Assembly (NCBI RefSeq): GCF_028867935.1
Contig: NZ_JAPQNS010000006.1
Coordinates: 62,001 to 126,000 of the forward strand
Origin: Flavobacterium sp. SUN052
GTDB lineage: Bacteria > Bacteroidota > Bacteroidia > Flavobacteriales > Flavobacteriaceae
Direction of reading: 5' to 3'
DNA length: 64,000 nt
Part shown: in pieces, positions 49,515 through 57,027 of the stretch
Layout of the letters: every line of letters begins with the position of its first letter
How positions within the stretch are numbered: the first letter of the stretch is position 1
Notes under the pieces: generated by a model
What the model saw: the letters and a program-made list of their open reading frames with translations, nothing else
Told to the model about the DNA's origin: nothing
Databases searched by the model: none
Made by a program: the position numbers and the translations under genes

Positions 49515-50915
49515 GTGAATATTGATCAAAAAATGGCTCAATTGCCTCCCGTCTATAAAGCGGAGGATATGCTCGCTTCTATTCGCGCAGCGTTTATAAA
49601 GAGCGAAAAAACCATTGTGGTTCTCGATGATGACCCCACCGGAACGCAAACCAGTTACGACGTAACGGTGCTCACATCGTGGGGGGTGGACCTGATTGCC
49701 GACGAACTGAAAAAGAAACCGTCTATTCTGTTTATCCTCACCAACTCGCGGAGCCTGCCCGAGCGGGAGGCTGTTGCCCTCACTCGTGATATTGGTACGA
49801 ATCTGAAAGAGGCCGTCCGCGAAAGTGGCAGGCAGGTTGTGGTAATCAGCCGGAGCGATTCGACTTTACGAGGGCATTTCCCGGCCGAAGTGGATGCTCT
49901 TGCCGACACAATGGATATGAACGAAGCCGTGGTTGTGTTAATACCGGCCTTTATCGAAGGAGGCCGAATCACCATCGACGATGTTCATTATCTGGTTGAA
50001 AAGGGCGAACTGGTGCCTGTTTCAGATACACCGTTTGCCCAGGATATAGTGTTTGGCTACACGAAGGCCAACCTGAAGCAATGGGTAGAAGAAAAAACCA
50101 GAGGCCGGGCCAGGGCTGAAGATGTTACCTCCGTTTCGCTCGATGATATTCGGCTGGGCGGGCCGCAGCGAGTCAGTGAGAGGTTGCAGTCGTGCAAGGC
50201 GGGTTCAGTCTGCGTGGTCAATGCCGTTACGTACAGCGACCTGGAAGTTTTGGTGGTGGGCCTGATGGAGGCCGAACAATCGGGGCACCAATTTCTGTAT
50301 CGTAGCTCGGCCACGCTGGTACCAATTCGGGCGGGGATGGAATCGGGGCGGCTGTTCATTCCACAGAAAGAGATGCTGATGTCTGCAAACGGATCGCTCG
50401 TTGTGGTAGGTTCTCACGTTCCTAAAACCACCAGCCAGCTTTCGTGGCTCCTGCAAACTGGGGATTACAAAAGTATCGAGGTAAACGTTAGCGAATTAGT
50501 GCACTCCATTGACGCTCAAAATCAGACAAGCGCCATCAGCCAGCAAACCGATGCGTGGCTTTCGGCTGGGGCCAATGTGGTGATTCACACCAGCCGCCAG
50601 CTCGAAATAGGTCACGATCAGGACAGTAGCCTGGCCATCAACGCACTGGTCTCCAATTTTTTGGTGCGCATTGTACAAGGCCTCACCGTGCGACCAAAAT
50701 TTATGATTGCCAAAGGCGGCATCACCTCAAGCGACCTGGCCTCAAAAGGGCTATCCGTCGAAACGGCTCATGTGTTGGGGCCCATCATTCCGGGTGTACC
50801 GGTCTGGCAACTGGATACCGCCAGTAAGTTTCCCGGCCTTCTGTACGTTGTTTTTCCGGGCAACGTAGGCGACGAAACAGCCCTGGACATGGTGTGCCAA
50901 AAGCTGGACCTGTAG
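49515..50915 (+). CDS. Four-carbon acid sugar kinase family protein (DUF1537, OtnK/DenK-like)
   Basis: The 466-residue kinase phosphorylates oxo-tetronates or related acid sugars. The N-terminal sugar-binding domain shows VVLDDDPTGTQTSYDV (~35-50), TNSRSL and RSDSTLRGHFP (~115-126). The C-terminal nucleotide-binding domain shows VIHTSR, AKGGITSSDLA (~400-411), HVLGPIIPGVPVW and YVVFPGNVGDETAL. It is divergent from the denD-like gene (37 bp between the chosen starts), supporting a shared tetronate pathway. An isomerase and decarboxylase expected for the full route are not in the window. GTG 49515 and ATG 49533 are both possible starts. Confidence 0.9.
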   Translation: MNIDQKMAQLPPVYKAEDMLASIRAAFIKSEKTIVVLDDDPTGTQTSYDVTVLTSWGVDLIADELKKKPSILFILTNSRSLPEREAVALTRDIGTNLKEAVRESGRQVVVISRSDSTLRGHFPAEVDALADTMDMNEAVVVLIPAFIEGGRITIDDVHYLVEKGELVPVSDTPFAQDIVFGYTKANLKQWVEEKTRGRARAEDVTSVSLDDIRLGGPQRVSERLQSCKAGSVCVVNAVTYSDLEVLVVGLMEAEQSGHQFLYRSSATLVPIRAGMESGRLFIPQKEMLMSANGSLVVVGSHVPKTTSQLSWLLQTGDYKSIEVNVSELVHSIDAQNQTSAISQQTDAWLSAGANVVIHTSRQLEIGHDQDSSLAINALVSNFLVRIVQGLTVRPKFMIAKGGITSSDLASKGLSVETAHVLGPIIPGVPVWQLDTASKFPGLLYVVFPGNVGDETALDMVCQKLDL

Positions 50916-50931
50916 CACAGCCTTTGCTTCC

Positions 50932-52629
50932 TCATTGCCCAACCTGCAACCGTCCGCCCGTATCGTAAATGAGTTTGCTCACCGGGTCGTAAACTAGCGT
51001 ACCACTCAGTGCCAGATGCCCGGTCGGAATGGTGACCACGTGCTTGAGCCTTACCCGCTCGCTGCCCAGCGGCAAGCGCCCAACTGACCACACAGAAGCA
51101 TCGTTCCAGAGGCCATCCCGAAGTGTAAAGGCCTCCAGAATACCCTGGAACTCATAAGCCCCCATGTCGATCAGCGTATTCACAAAGCGGGGGTTTCCGG
51201 CTAGATCGGTCAATCCGGCTATAACGGTTGTGGTGGCTGGGTTGCCGGCGTTGATGGCGGGCGAGGAGGGATCTAACTGAGTGGAGGTGGTGCTGGTAAA
51301 GGGCGAAACCGTAGTGGTTAGGTTGCCTGTAACACTGGTGTAGCCTGTCACGCTCTGATCGAAGAGGGAGTAGCTGGCTGTCTGTGTGCTGCTGTTGACG
51401 TTAGAAATGGTATTGGTTCCACCATTGCCAAACAGCACACAGTTGGTCAGGTTGGGTGTGCTGTTGAAGTTGCGGATAGCTCCGCCTAAGCCGGTAGCGG
51501 TATTATTTAGGAAGCTACAGTTGGTCAGGCTAGGGTTGGGGCTGGTATCATTGGCAATGGCTCCGCCGTTGCTGTTAGTGTTATTGCTTTGAAAGCTACA
51601 GTTTGTCATGGTAGGATTGCTGTTGGCGTTGTAGATGGCCCCGCCAGAGTTGGTCGCCGTATTGCTTTGAAAGCTACAGTTGGTTAAGCTGGGATTGCTG
51701 CTGTTGGCGTTGTACATGGCCCCGCCGGAGGCAGAAGTGGAATTGTTTTGGAAGTTACAGTTGGTCAGGCTGGGGCTGCTGCCATTGTTGAAGATGGCCC
51801 CGCCAGAGAAAGTAGACGTATTGTTTTGGAAGCTACAGTTGATCAGGCTGGGGTTGCTGTTGGCACTGTAGATGGCCCCGGCATTGATGGAAGCGGTATT
51901 ATTGAGGAAGTTACAGTTGGTCAGGCTGCAGCTGCTGCCCACGTTGTTGAAGATGGCCCCGCCAACGGAAGAAGCGGAATTATTTTGGAAGCTACAGTTA
52001 GTCAGGCTGGGTCTGCTGTTAAAGTTGTATATGGCCCCACCGTCGTAAGCGTTATTGGAGAAGAAGCTACAATTGGTCAGGCTGGGACTACTGCTGTTGT
52101 TGTAGATGGCCCCACCAATGTTGTCCGGGAAAACTCCACTGGCGTTACCACCCGTGATGACAACGCCATCGAGCCGGGCGGTGCTGTTGAGGCTGGTGTT
52201 GGTGATAACATGGTAGCTATTGTCGGTGGTGGAGTTGGGGTTACCGATTTCACCACTCAGCGTGGTGCTCGACGGGGTGCTCAGATTAATGAGCGGTCGT
52301 TGGCTCAGGGCTGTCTCATTTCCCAAAAAGCCGCCATAAATAATAACATTGTTGCGCAGCTGGAAGCTGATACTGCGGTTGGTGTTGGCATTGCCGCCAG
52401 GTTTGTAAATCCCAACTGCTACCCAAACCTGATCGTTGGTCGCGCTGGCGTTGATGGCTCCCTGCAAGTCGGTGGTGGAGGTGGCCCAACTCGTCGCGGT
52501 GGCGGGGTTGGCGTTGGTGCCGGTGGTGGAGACGTAACGAATCGTTTGGGCGAAGGTGCTAAGAGAAAATAGACCTATAAGCAAACCGCCAGTTAATGAG
52601 GTAAGTAATTTATTGATGAAGAGTAGCAT
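50932..52629 (-). CDS. Exported PMP-repeat beta-helix protein (shorter paralogue)
   Basis: The 565-residue surface protein starts at MLLFINKLLTSLTGG (signal ending STFAQ). YVSTTGTNANPATATSWATS follows and is near-identical to the 38679 protein. About eight highly regular 24-26-residue PMP rungs run ~185-395 (TNCSFQNN, then GGAIYN, with NSNPSLT spacers), tandem at DNA level too. The final ~68 residues (GLWNDASVWS, ERVRLKHVVTIP, GGRLQVGQ) match the endings of the 38679 and 57028 proteins. Met 52629 is chosen because 32 preceding in-frame residues do not look like a signal. Adhesion or surface display is inferred. Confidence 0.86.
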   Translation of the reverse strand: MLLFINKLLTSLTGGLLIGLFSLSTFAQTIRYVSTTGTNANPATATSWATSTTDLQGAINASATNDQVWVAVGIYKPGGNANTNRSISFQLRNNVIIYGGFLGNETALSQRPLINLSTPSSTTLSGEIGNPNSTTDNSYHVITNTSLNSTARLDGVVITGGNASGVFPDNIGGAIYNNSSSPSLTNCSFFSNNAYDGGAIYNFNSRPSLTNCSFQNNSASSVGGAIFNNVGSSCSLTNCNFLNNTASINAGAIYSANSNPSLINCSFQNNTSTFSGGAIFNNGSSPSLTNCNFQNNSTSASGGAMYNANSSNPSLTNCSFQSNTATNSGGAIYNANSNPTMTNCSFQSNNTNSNGGAIANDTSPNPSLTNCSFLNNTATGLGGAIRNFNSTPNLTNCVLFGNGGTNTISNVNSSTQTASYSLFDQSVTGYTSVTGNLTTTVSPFTSTTSTQLDPSSPAINAGNPATTTVIAGLTDLAGNPRFVNTLIDMGAYEFQGILEAFTLRDGLWNDASVWSVGRLPLGSERVRLKHVVTIPTGHLALSGTLVYDPVSKLIYDTGGRLQVGQ

Positions 52630-52833
52630 TGAGGAGTGTGTTGCTAAGAAATGATTTGTGAATGGTGGCTTAATTTTTGGTAAGATAGACCAATTGGCTG
52701 AGCTTACGCATAAGTAAGCAGACATCTTGGAGGATTGGTTGATAAAACCTCATCTAGTTTGATAGCGACAAATTGCAACCCGTCTGAATAGGTTGAGACC
52801 GTAACCGTCTTTGTAGAACAAACACATTATTCA

Positions 52834-54576
52834 ATGAAAAAGCGGTTTGTAAAGCAGTCTGATCAAATTTTTCAATGCCTGACTTTTATGCTGCTAGTCA
52901 GTACGTTTGTAGGAATCTTCACCCAATCAGTGGCCCGGCCATCAGCGCACAGCTCCCGCGTCGATTCGTCGGAGATTCAGCGGGGGCAGCAGCTGTTTCA
53001 GACGAATTGCTCGGCTTGCCATAATTTCCAGCAAAAAGGTATTGGACCCAGCCTCGAACGGGTAACCGCTCAGGTTCCCGCCGACTGGCTAAAGAAGTTC
53101 ATTCATAACGCACCCGCCGTAATTGCCCAGGGCGATGCGCGCGCTAACAGCCTCTTTGCCGACTACAAGCAGATGATGCCCGCGTTTACGGCGCTCGAAG
53201 AAACGGACCTCAATGCGCTGATTGCCTACATTGGGGCCAACCAGAAAAAAACACCCGCCAAAAAACAGGGTCCAGATGGCATAAAAGACCCTATTCCAAC
53301 GGCCATTGCGCCCTCGCCTTTGCGGCTCGAACTGGAGCAATACACCACAGCACCGGCTTCTGCCTCGGTGGCACCGCTGGCTCGCATCAACAAGATGGGT
53401 GTGTTGCCCGGCCCCAGCGAACGGGTATTCATCGTGGACCTGCGCGGTAAACTGTATGAACTGGTGGGTAAAGACTGGCGGGTGGCGCTGGACATGCAAC
53501 AACAGCGCCCCAATTTTATTCACGTTCCTGGTTTGGCTACGGGCTTTGGCAGCTACGCTTTTCACCCCGATTTTTATCAGAACGGTCTACTCTATACGAC
53601 GCACACCGAGAAGCCCCGCTCAGCCGTAGCTGATTTTGCCTATGCCGACTCGATAAAAGTAACGCTGCAATGGGTACTGACTGAGTGGAAAATGAACGAC
53701 CCAAAAGCTACGGCTTTGTCGGGGAGTAGCCGCGAACTGATGCGGGTCAACGTGGTGTCGAGTATTCACGGTGTTCAGGAGATTGCCTTTAATCCGCTAG
53801 CCAAAAAAGGGGGCGAGGATTACGGCTTGCTGTACATCGGTATTGGCGATGGTGGGGCCTCCGAAAACGGGTATCCGTTTCTGTGCGACAGCAAACGTAC
53901 GGTCTGGAGTTCGGTGTTGCGCATTGACCCGCAGGGCCGCAATAGTCGCAATGGCCGGTACGGTATTCCGGCTGCGAATCCGTTAGCCCGCGATACCGAC
54001 CCGGCTACGGCTCGGGAAGTCTATTGCCGGGGATTCCGGAACCCCAATCGACTGAGCTGGATGCCCGACGGTAAACTGCTGATTACCGACATTGGCATGG
54101 CTAATATCGAAGAAATAAATATCGGCGTAGCTGGTGGCGATTATGGCTGGCCGTATCGCGAAGGTACGTTTGTGATCAACCCTGGCGGCCGCATGGATCA
54201 GGTTTATGCTGTGCCCGGCTCCGAGGCCGAATCGCGGTATATTTATCCGGTAGCTCAATACGACCACGACGAGGGCAAGGCGATCTCGGGCGGGTTTGTG
54301 TACACCGGCACGACTATCCCGCAGCTACGAGGCAAGTACCTCTTTGGCGACGTAAACAACGGGCGCGTGTTTATGGTAGATAGCCGTAAACTGACGCTCG
54401 GTAAGCAAGCCCCCATTGAGGAGTTACTCCTGTCGGTTGACGGTAAGCAGACTACGTTCCATACCATCAGCGGCAAAGAAAAACCCGACGTACGGTTCGG
54501 GGTAGGGGCAAACAATGAGCTGTTTGTACTGGTCAAATCCGACGGAAAAGTGTATCGGGTGAAGGACCTGAAATGA
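52834..54576 (+). CDS. Cytochrome c / glucose-sorbosone dehydrogenase (PQQ-type propeller) fusion
   Basis: The 580-residue exported protein has an N-terminal hydrophobic segment, then a class I cytochrome c domain (~45-130) with the heme motif CSACH (~61-65) and a probable Met axial ligand in KQMMPAF (~112). The C-terminal part (~175-578) is a six-bladed glucose/sorbosone dehydrogenase propeller with VHGVQEIAFNPL-type segments, YIGIGDGGASENG, FRNPNRLSW and QYDHDEG. It probably oxidises a sugar or aldose with PQQ in the periplasm and passes electrons to its own heme. Substrate unknown. A terminator follows at 54591. Confidence 0.92.
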   Translation: MKKRFVKQSDQIFQCLTFMLLVSTFVGIFTQSVARPSAHSSRVDSSEIQRGQQLFQTNCSACHNFQQKGIGPSLERVTAQVPADWLKKFIHNAPAVIAQGDARANSLFADYKQMMPAFTALEETDLNALIAYIGANQKKTPAKKQGPDGIKDPIPTAIAPSPLRLELEQYTTAPASASVAPLARINKMGVLPGPSERVFIVDLRGKLYELVGKDWRVALDMQQQRPNFIHVPGLATGFGSYAFHPDFYQNGLLYTTHTEKPRSAVADFAYADSIKVTLQWVLTEWKMNDPKATALSGSSRELMRVNVVSSIHGVQEIAFNPLAKKGGEDYGLLYIGIGDGGASENGYPFLCDSKRTVWSSVLRIDPQGRNSRNGRYGIPAANPLARDTDPATAREVYCRGFRNPNRLSWMPDGKLLITDIGMANIEEINIGVAGGDYGWPYREGTFVINPGGRMDQVYAVPGSEAESRYIYPVAQYDHDEGKAISGGFVYTGTTIPQLRGKYLFGDVNNGRVFMVDSRKLTLGKQAPIEELLLSVDGKQTTFHTISGKEKPDVRFGVGANNELFVLVKSDGKVYRVKDLK

Positions 54577-54590
54577 GATAGAATCAACAT

Positions 54591-54625
54591 AAAAAAGGGG
54601 AAACCGTAATGGCTTCCCTTTTTTT
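54591..54625. terminator. Bidirectional hairpin terminator
   Basis: An A-rich/G-rich arm (54591-54605) pairs with its complement (54611-54625) ending in seven Ts. Both strands show the T run, which suits the convergent dehydrogenase and the 54643 gene. Confidence 0.85.
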
Positions 54626-54642
54626 GTGTCAGGCTATGCAGG

Positions 54643-55962
54643 TTAATGTCGTCCTCCGCCACCATGAAACTCGCCACCACCGTGGAAACCTCCACCGCCA
54701 CTATAGCCACCCCGGAAGCCCCCGCCCCCGTAACTATTGAATCCTCCACGGGGCGCATACGATCGGCTAGAACCGGCCACCGTACCAATCCGCGCACCGC
54801 CCGAATTCATCGACGAGCCACTAAACGTACCGAAGTGAGGTTGAGCCGCTCTGACAAAGCCCCGGTTAGCTGGTACGAACCGATTGGCAGCCGCTACCTG
54901 GTTGAAATACGATCCGGCCCGGTGATACAGGTGCGGATAGGCGTAATAACCCCGGTTGAAAAACCAGCTATTAAAGGCCAGACTCGGAAAACCATAGCCG
55001 TACAATCCGAAACCACCCAAGCCGTAGCTCATCCCGAAGCCACCCCAGTAGGCACCTGGATACCAAAGTGGAGAGCCATACCAGTAAGGATAACCAAACC
55101 AGTACGAATAGGGGTTGGCCCGCATCATACCCCCAGCATAAGCCCCCGTCGGCAACAGATAGCCATTGGTACGGGCAAACGAATTCGCGGCCTGTTTCAG
55201 CTCCTGACCAGCTTCAGGGTCAGCGTCGATCTGCTTTTTATACGTGGCCACTTCGCGCTCGTGTTGCACCGCCAGGCTATCGTGCAGGCTAGTGAGCTGC
55301 CCGTTCAGGTCGTTGGCATTGGCGGCATACTGATTGCCCAACTGAGTAGTCAGATCAATGTTCTGCGTCAATAGCAGGAGCGCATCGGGGTAACGCAGCA
55401 ACTGCCGGAAAGCCGTTTGCGAGTCACTGTCGAGTGGTTCGATCAGCTTGTCAAACTGATTAGTGGCCTGTTGGTTGAGGTTGTCGGCTTGAATCACATC
55501 ATCGCGGTGGTGTCGGTACAAATTCCAGGCAGCTTCGTGAAGTCGTTCGTCGGAGCCGGGCACAAGCTGGTCAATAGCGTCGCGGTTTAGGCCGCTAGGC
55601 GAGGTCGCCAGGGTGTACATCAAATCAGGAAAACGGGTCAGCTCGTAGAACCAGCCCTGTTTCCGCTGGCCAAAGCTGTTAATTAACCCCTCGAACGACG
55701 AACGGGTGTTCTCGCGGGCGTTTTGCAACTGGGTTAGTAATTGCGGATACTGACTGGCCGTAAGAATCGACTGGCGAATGTCAGCGTCGTAAGAGGCTAC
55801 AGAATTAAGCAAGCCCTGCTGGGTTTCGAGCCGGTTCGATTGACTGAAACCTGCCAGCGTTACCAGCATAAATACCAGGGAAAGAAGCGGGCGATGCAAC
55901 CCCCGGTTATGCAACGAATTAAGTTGGAGCACAGCCCTAACACGGTTATTTTGAGTGTTCAT
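54643..55962 (-). CDS. Exported helical protein with Gly/Tyr/aromatic-rich C-terminus
   Basis: The 439-residue protein has a long signal region (MNTQNNRVRAVLQLNSLH... ending LAGFSQ), then a helical domain (~45-250) with regular heptad-like stretches and paired motifs (PQLLTQLQNARENTRSSFEGL, PDALLLLTQNIDLTTQLG). From ~255 it changes to Tyr/Trp/Gly/Pro-rich sequence (YWFGYPYWYGSPLWYPGAYW), Phe/Asn-rich spacers and finally GGGG/HGGG tracts ending GGGGRH. No named family is recognised. The tail resembles low-complexity adhesive or phase-separating segments; that is speculation. ATG 55962 was chosen at the signal. Confidence 0.75.
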   Translation of the reverse strand: MNTQNNRVRAVLQLNSLHNRGLHRPLLSLVFMLVTLAGFSQSNRLETQQGLLNSVASYDADIRQSILTASQYPQLLTQLQNARENTRSSFEGLINSFGQRKQGWFYELTRFPDLMYTLATSPSGLNRDAIDQLVPGSDERLHEAAWNLYRHHRDDVIQADNLNQQATNQFDKLIEPLDSDSQTAFRQLLRYPDALLLLTQNIDLTTQLGNQYAANANDLNGQLTSLHDSLAVQHEREVATYKKQIDADPEAGQELKQAANSFARTNGYLLPTGAYAGGMMRANPYSYWFGYPYWYGSPLWYPGAYWGGFGMSYGLGGFGLYGYGFPSLAFNSWFFNRGYYAYPHLYHRAGSYFNQVAAANRFVPANRGFVRAAQPHFGTFSGSSMNSGGARIGTVAGSSRSYAPRGGFNSYGGGGFRGGYSGGGGFHGGGEFHGGGGRH

Positions 55963-56068
55963 GACTAGTTGATTGGATGGGTTGTAACTGAAATGTAGGC
56001 TGAATGGCAACAGCCCCGGCTGTAGAGCGGGTGGTTCACCAATCAAAAAAGAATCTGGAAAGCGGAGC

Positions 56069-56443
56069 CTAGGCCGTTAAAATCTTCCAGGAGTGGAAGA
56101 GTACAAACAGAGGAATGGGCTTACCCGAAGGAGCGGGTTGCGTAAACCGTGAAGGGAAACTGTTCTGTGGCAAAGGCCACCCCCGAAAGCAAACAGGCAA
56201 CGCAGTGAGCGCGGCCGGGAGATCCGACGAGTCGGACCAGGAAGGGTCTGTGTCGGACGTTAACAACGCCCATTGACCAGCCCACTCGTGTGTAAGATGC
56301 CAGTTGTGAGCGGTGTATTCACCGCCTGGAACTGATGCAGTTGTGCGATATTTCGGTGTTGACAGACGCGGTGGTACCTGCTGGGAAACGAGCAAACCCG
56401 CCCCGACGAGGACTAACCAAATGCCGATCAAAACGAACCTGTT
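56069..56443 (-). CDS. Hypothetical single-pass membrane or secreted small protein
   Basis: The 124-residue product begins MNRFVLIGIWLVLVGAGLLVS, a clear hydrophobic N-terminal segment, followed by a mature region rich in Pro, Trp and Ser with no recognised motif (GEYTAHNWHLTHEW, PVCFRGWPLPQNS). The reading frame extends upstream to 56533, but the signal-like start argues for 56443. It lies between the aromatic-tail protein and the LytTR gene, all on the minus strand, so the three may be co-expressed. Real coding status is likely but unproven. Confidence 0.5.
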   Translation of the reverse strand, partial: NRFVLIGIWLVLVGAGLLVSQQVPPRLSTPKYRTTASVPGGEYTAHNWHLTHEWAGQWALLTSDTDPSWSDSSDLPAALTALPVCFRGWPLPQNSFPSRFTQPAPSGKPIPLFVLFHSWKILTA

Positions 56444-56580
56444 CATCAAACCACGAAAGCCTGTCTTAACATGTACTAGCTCTACATCAGTAACGAATTT
56501 GCGGGCCGATTCGTTTGCGATAATGGTGGGCAAACGAATTGTTTACCCACCAGCGGGTTAGGCAAGGATACCCATACTCA

Positions 56581-56940
56581 TTAAGACCGCATCTCCTGGC
56601 GGAACGCCTGCACGCGACGACGGGCAATCTCTACTCTGTCACCATTGCAGAGCGAGACGGCAGGCTGGATTCTGCTGATACTGGATACGTGCTGCCGGTT
56701 AATGAGGTGCTTACGGTGTGGACGCACAAATACGCTCGCTGGAAGCCGGTCGTAGAGTCGGCGCAAGGTGAGAGCCACCAGCAGTACCGATCCATCAGCG
56801 AAGACACAGTTGGTGTAGTTGCCGATTCCTTCCAGTCGGATAATTTCCTGAAAGTCAACCCACCGCCGACCCGACTGGAAAGGTAACAGCAGGGCAGTGG
56901 GTGATATGATGGCGGTTTTATAGACTTTGGGCGGTTTCAT
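56581..56940 (-). CDS. Stand-alone LytTR DNA-binding protein
   Basis: The 119-residue protein is almost entirely a LytTR DNA-binding domain: a first strand LLLPFQSGRRWVDFQEIIRLEGIGNYTNCVFADGS, a central LRRLYDRLPASVFVRPHRKHLINRQHVSSI and the final DRVEIARRRVQAFRQEM. LytTR domains bind direct repeats through beta strands and normally follow a response-regulator receiver, which is missing here. Upstream sequence carries no receiver or kinase. It probably regulates a few local surface genes. ATG 56940 is the only sensible start. Confidence 0.88.
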   Translation of the reverse strand: MKPPKVYKTAIISPTALLLPFQSGRRWVDFQEIIRLEGIGNYTNCVFADGSVLLVALTLRRLYDRLPASVFVRPHRKHLINRQHVSSISRIQPAVSLCNGDRVEIARRRVQAFRQEMRS

Positions 56941-56956
56941 AGTTTAGAGCATGGAT

Positions 56957-57010
56957 AATGGACAATGAATAAGGCCTGCCGGATTGCAGAAAATTTATTC
57001 ATTGTCCATT
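56957..57010 (-). terminator. Hairpin terminator of the RCC1 giant gene
   Basis: A perfect 16-bp inverted repeat (56957-56972 with 56995-57010) with a 22-nt loop lies 18 bases beyond the stop at 57028 on the minus strand. No strong T run follows. Confidence 0.6.
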
Positions 57011-57027
57011 TCTTGTTTATGTACGGT

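Noticed and set aside
51748..52572. 274-codon open frame opposite the 50932 PMP gene
   Set aside because: Antisense shadow of repetitive coding DNA; residues are a simple Gly/Val/Ala mix with no family match.
54646..55374. 242-codon open frame opposite the aromatic-tail protein
   Set aside because: Explained by the Gly-rich composition of the minus-strand gene, which has a signal peptide and consistent codon use.
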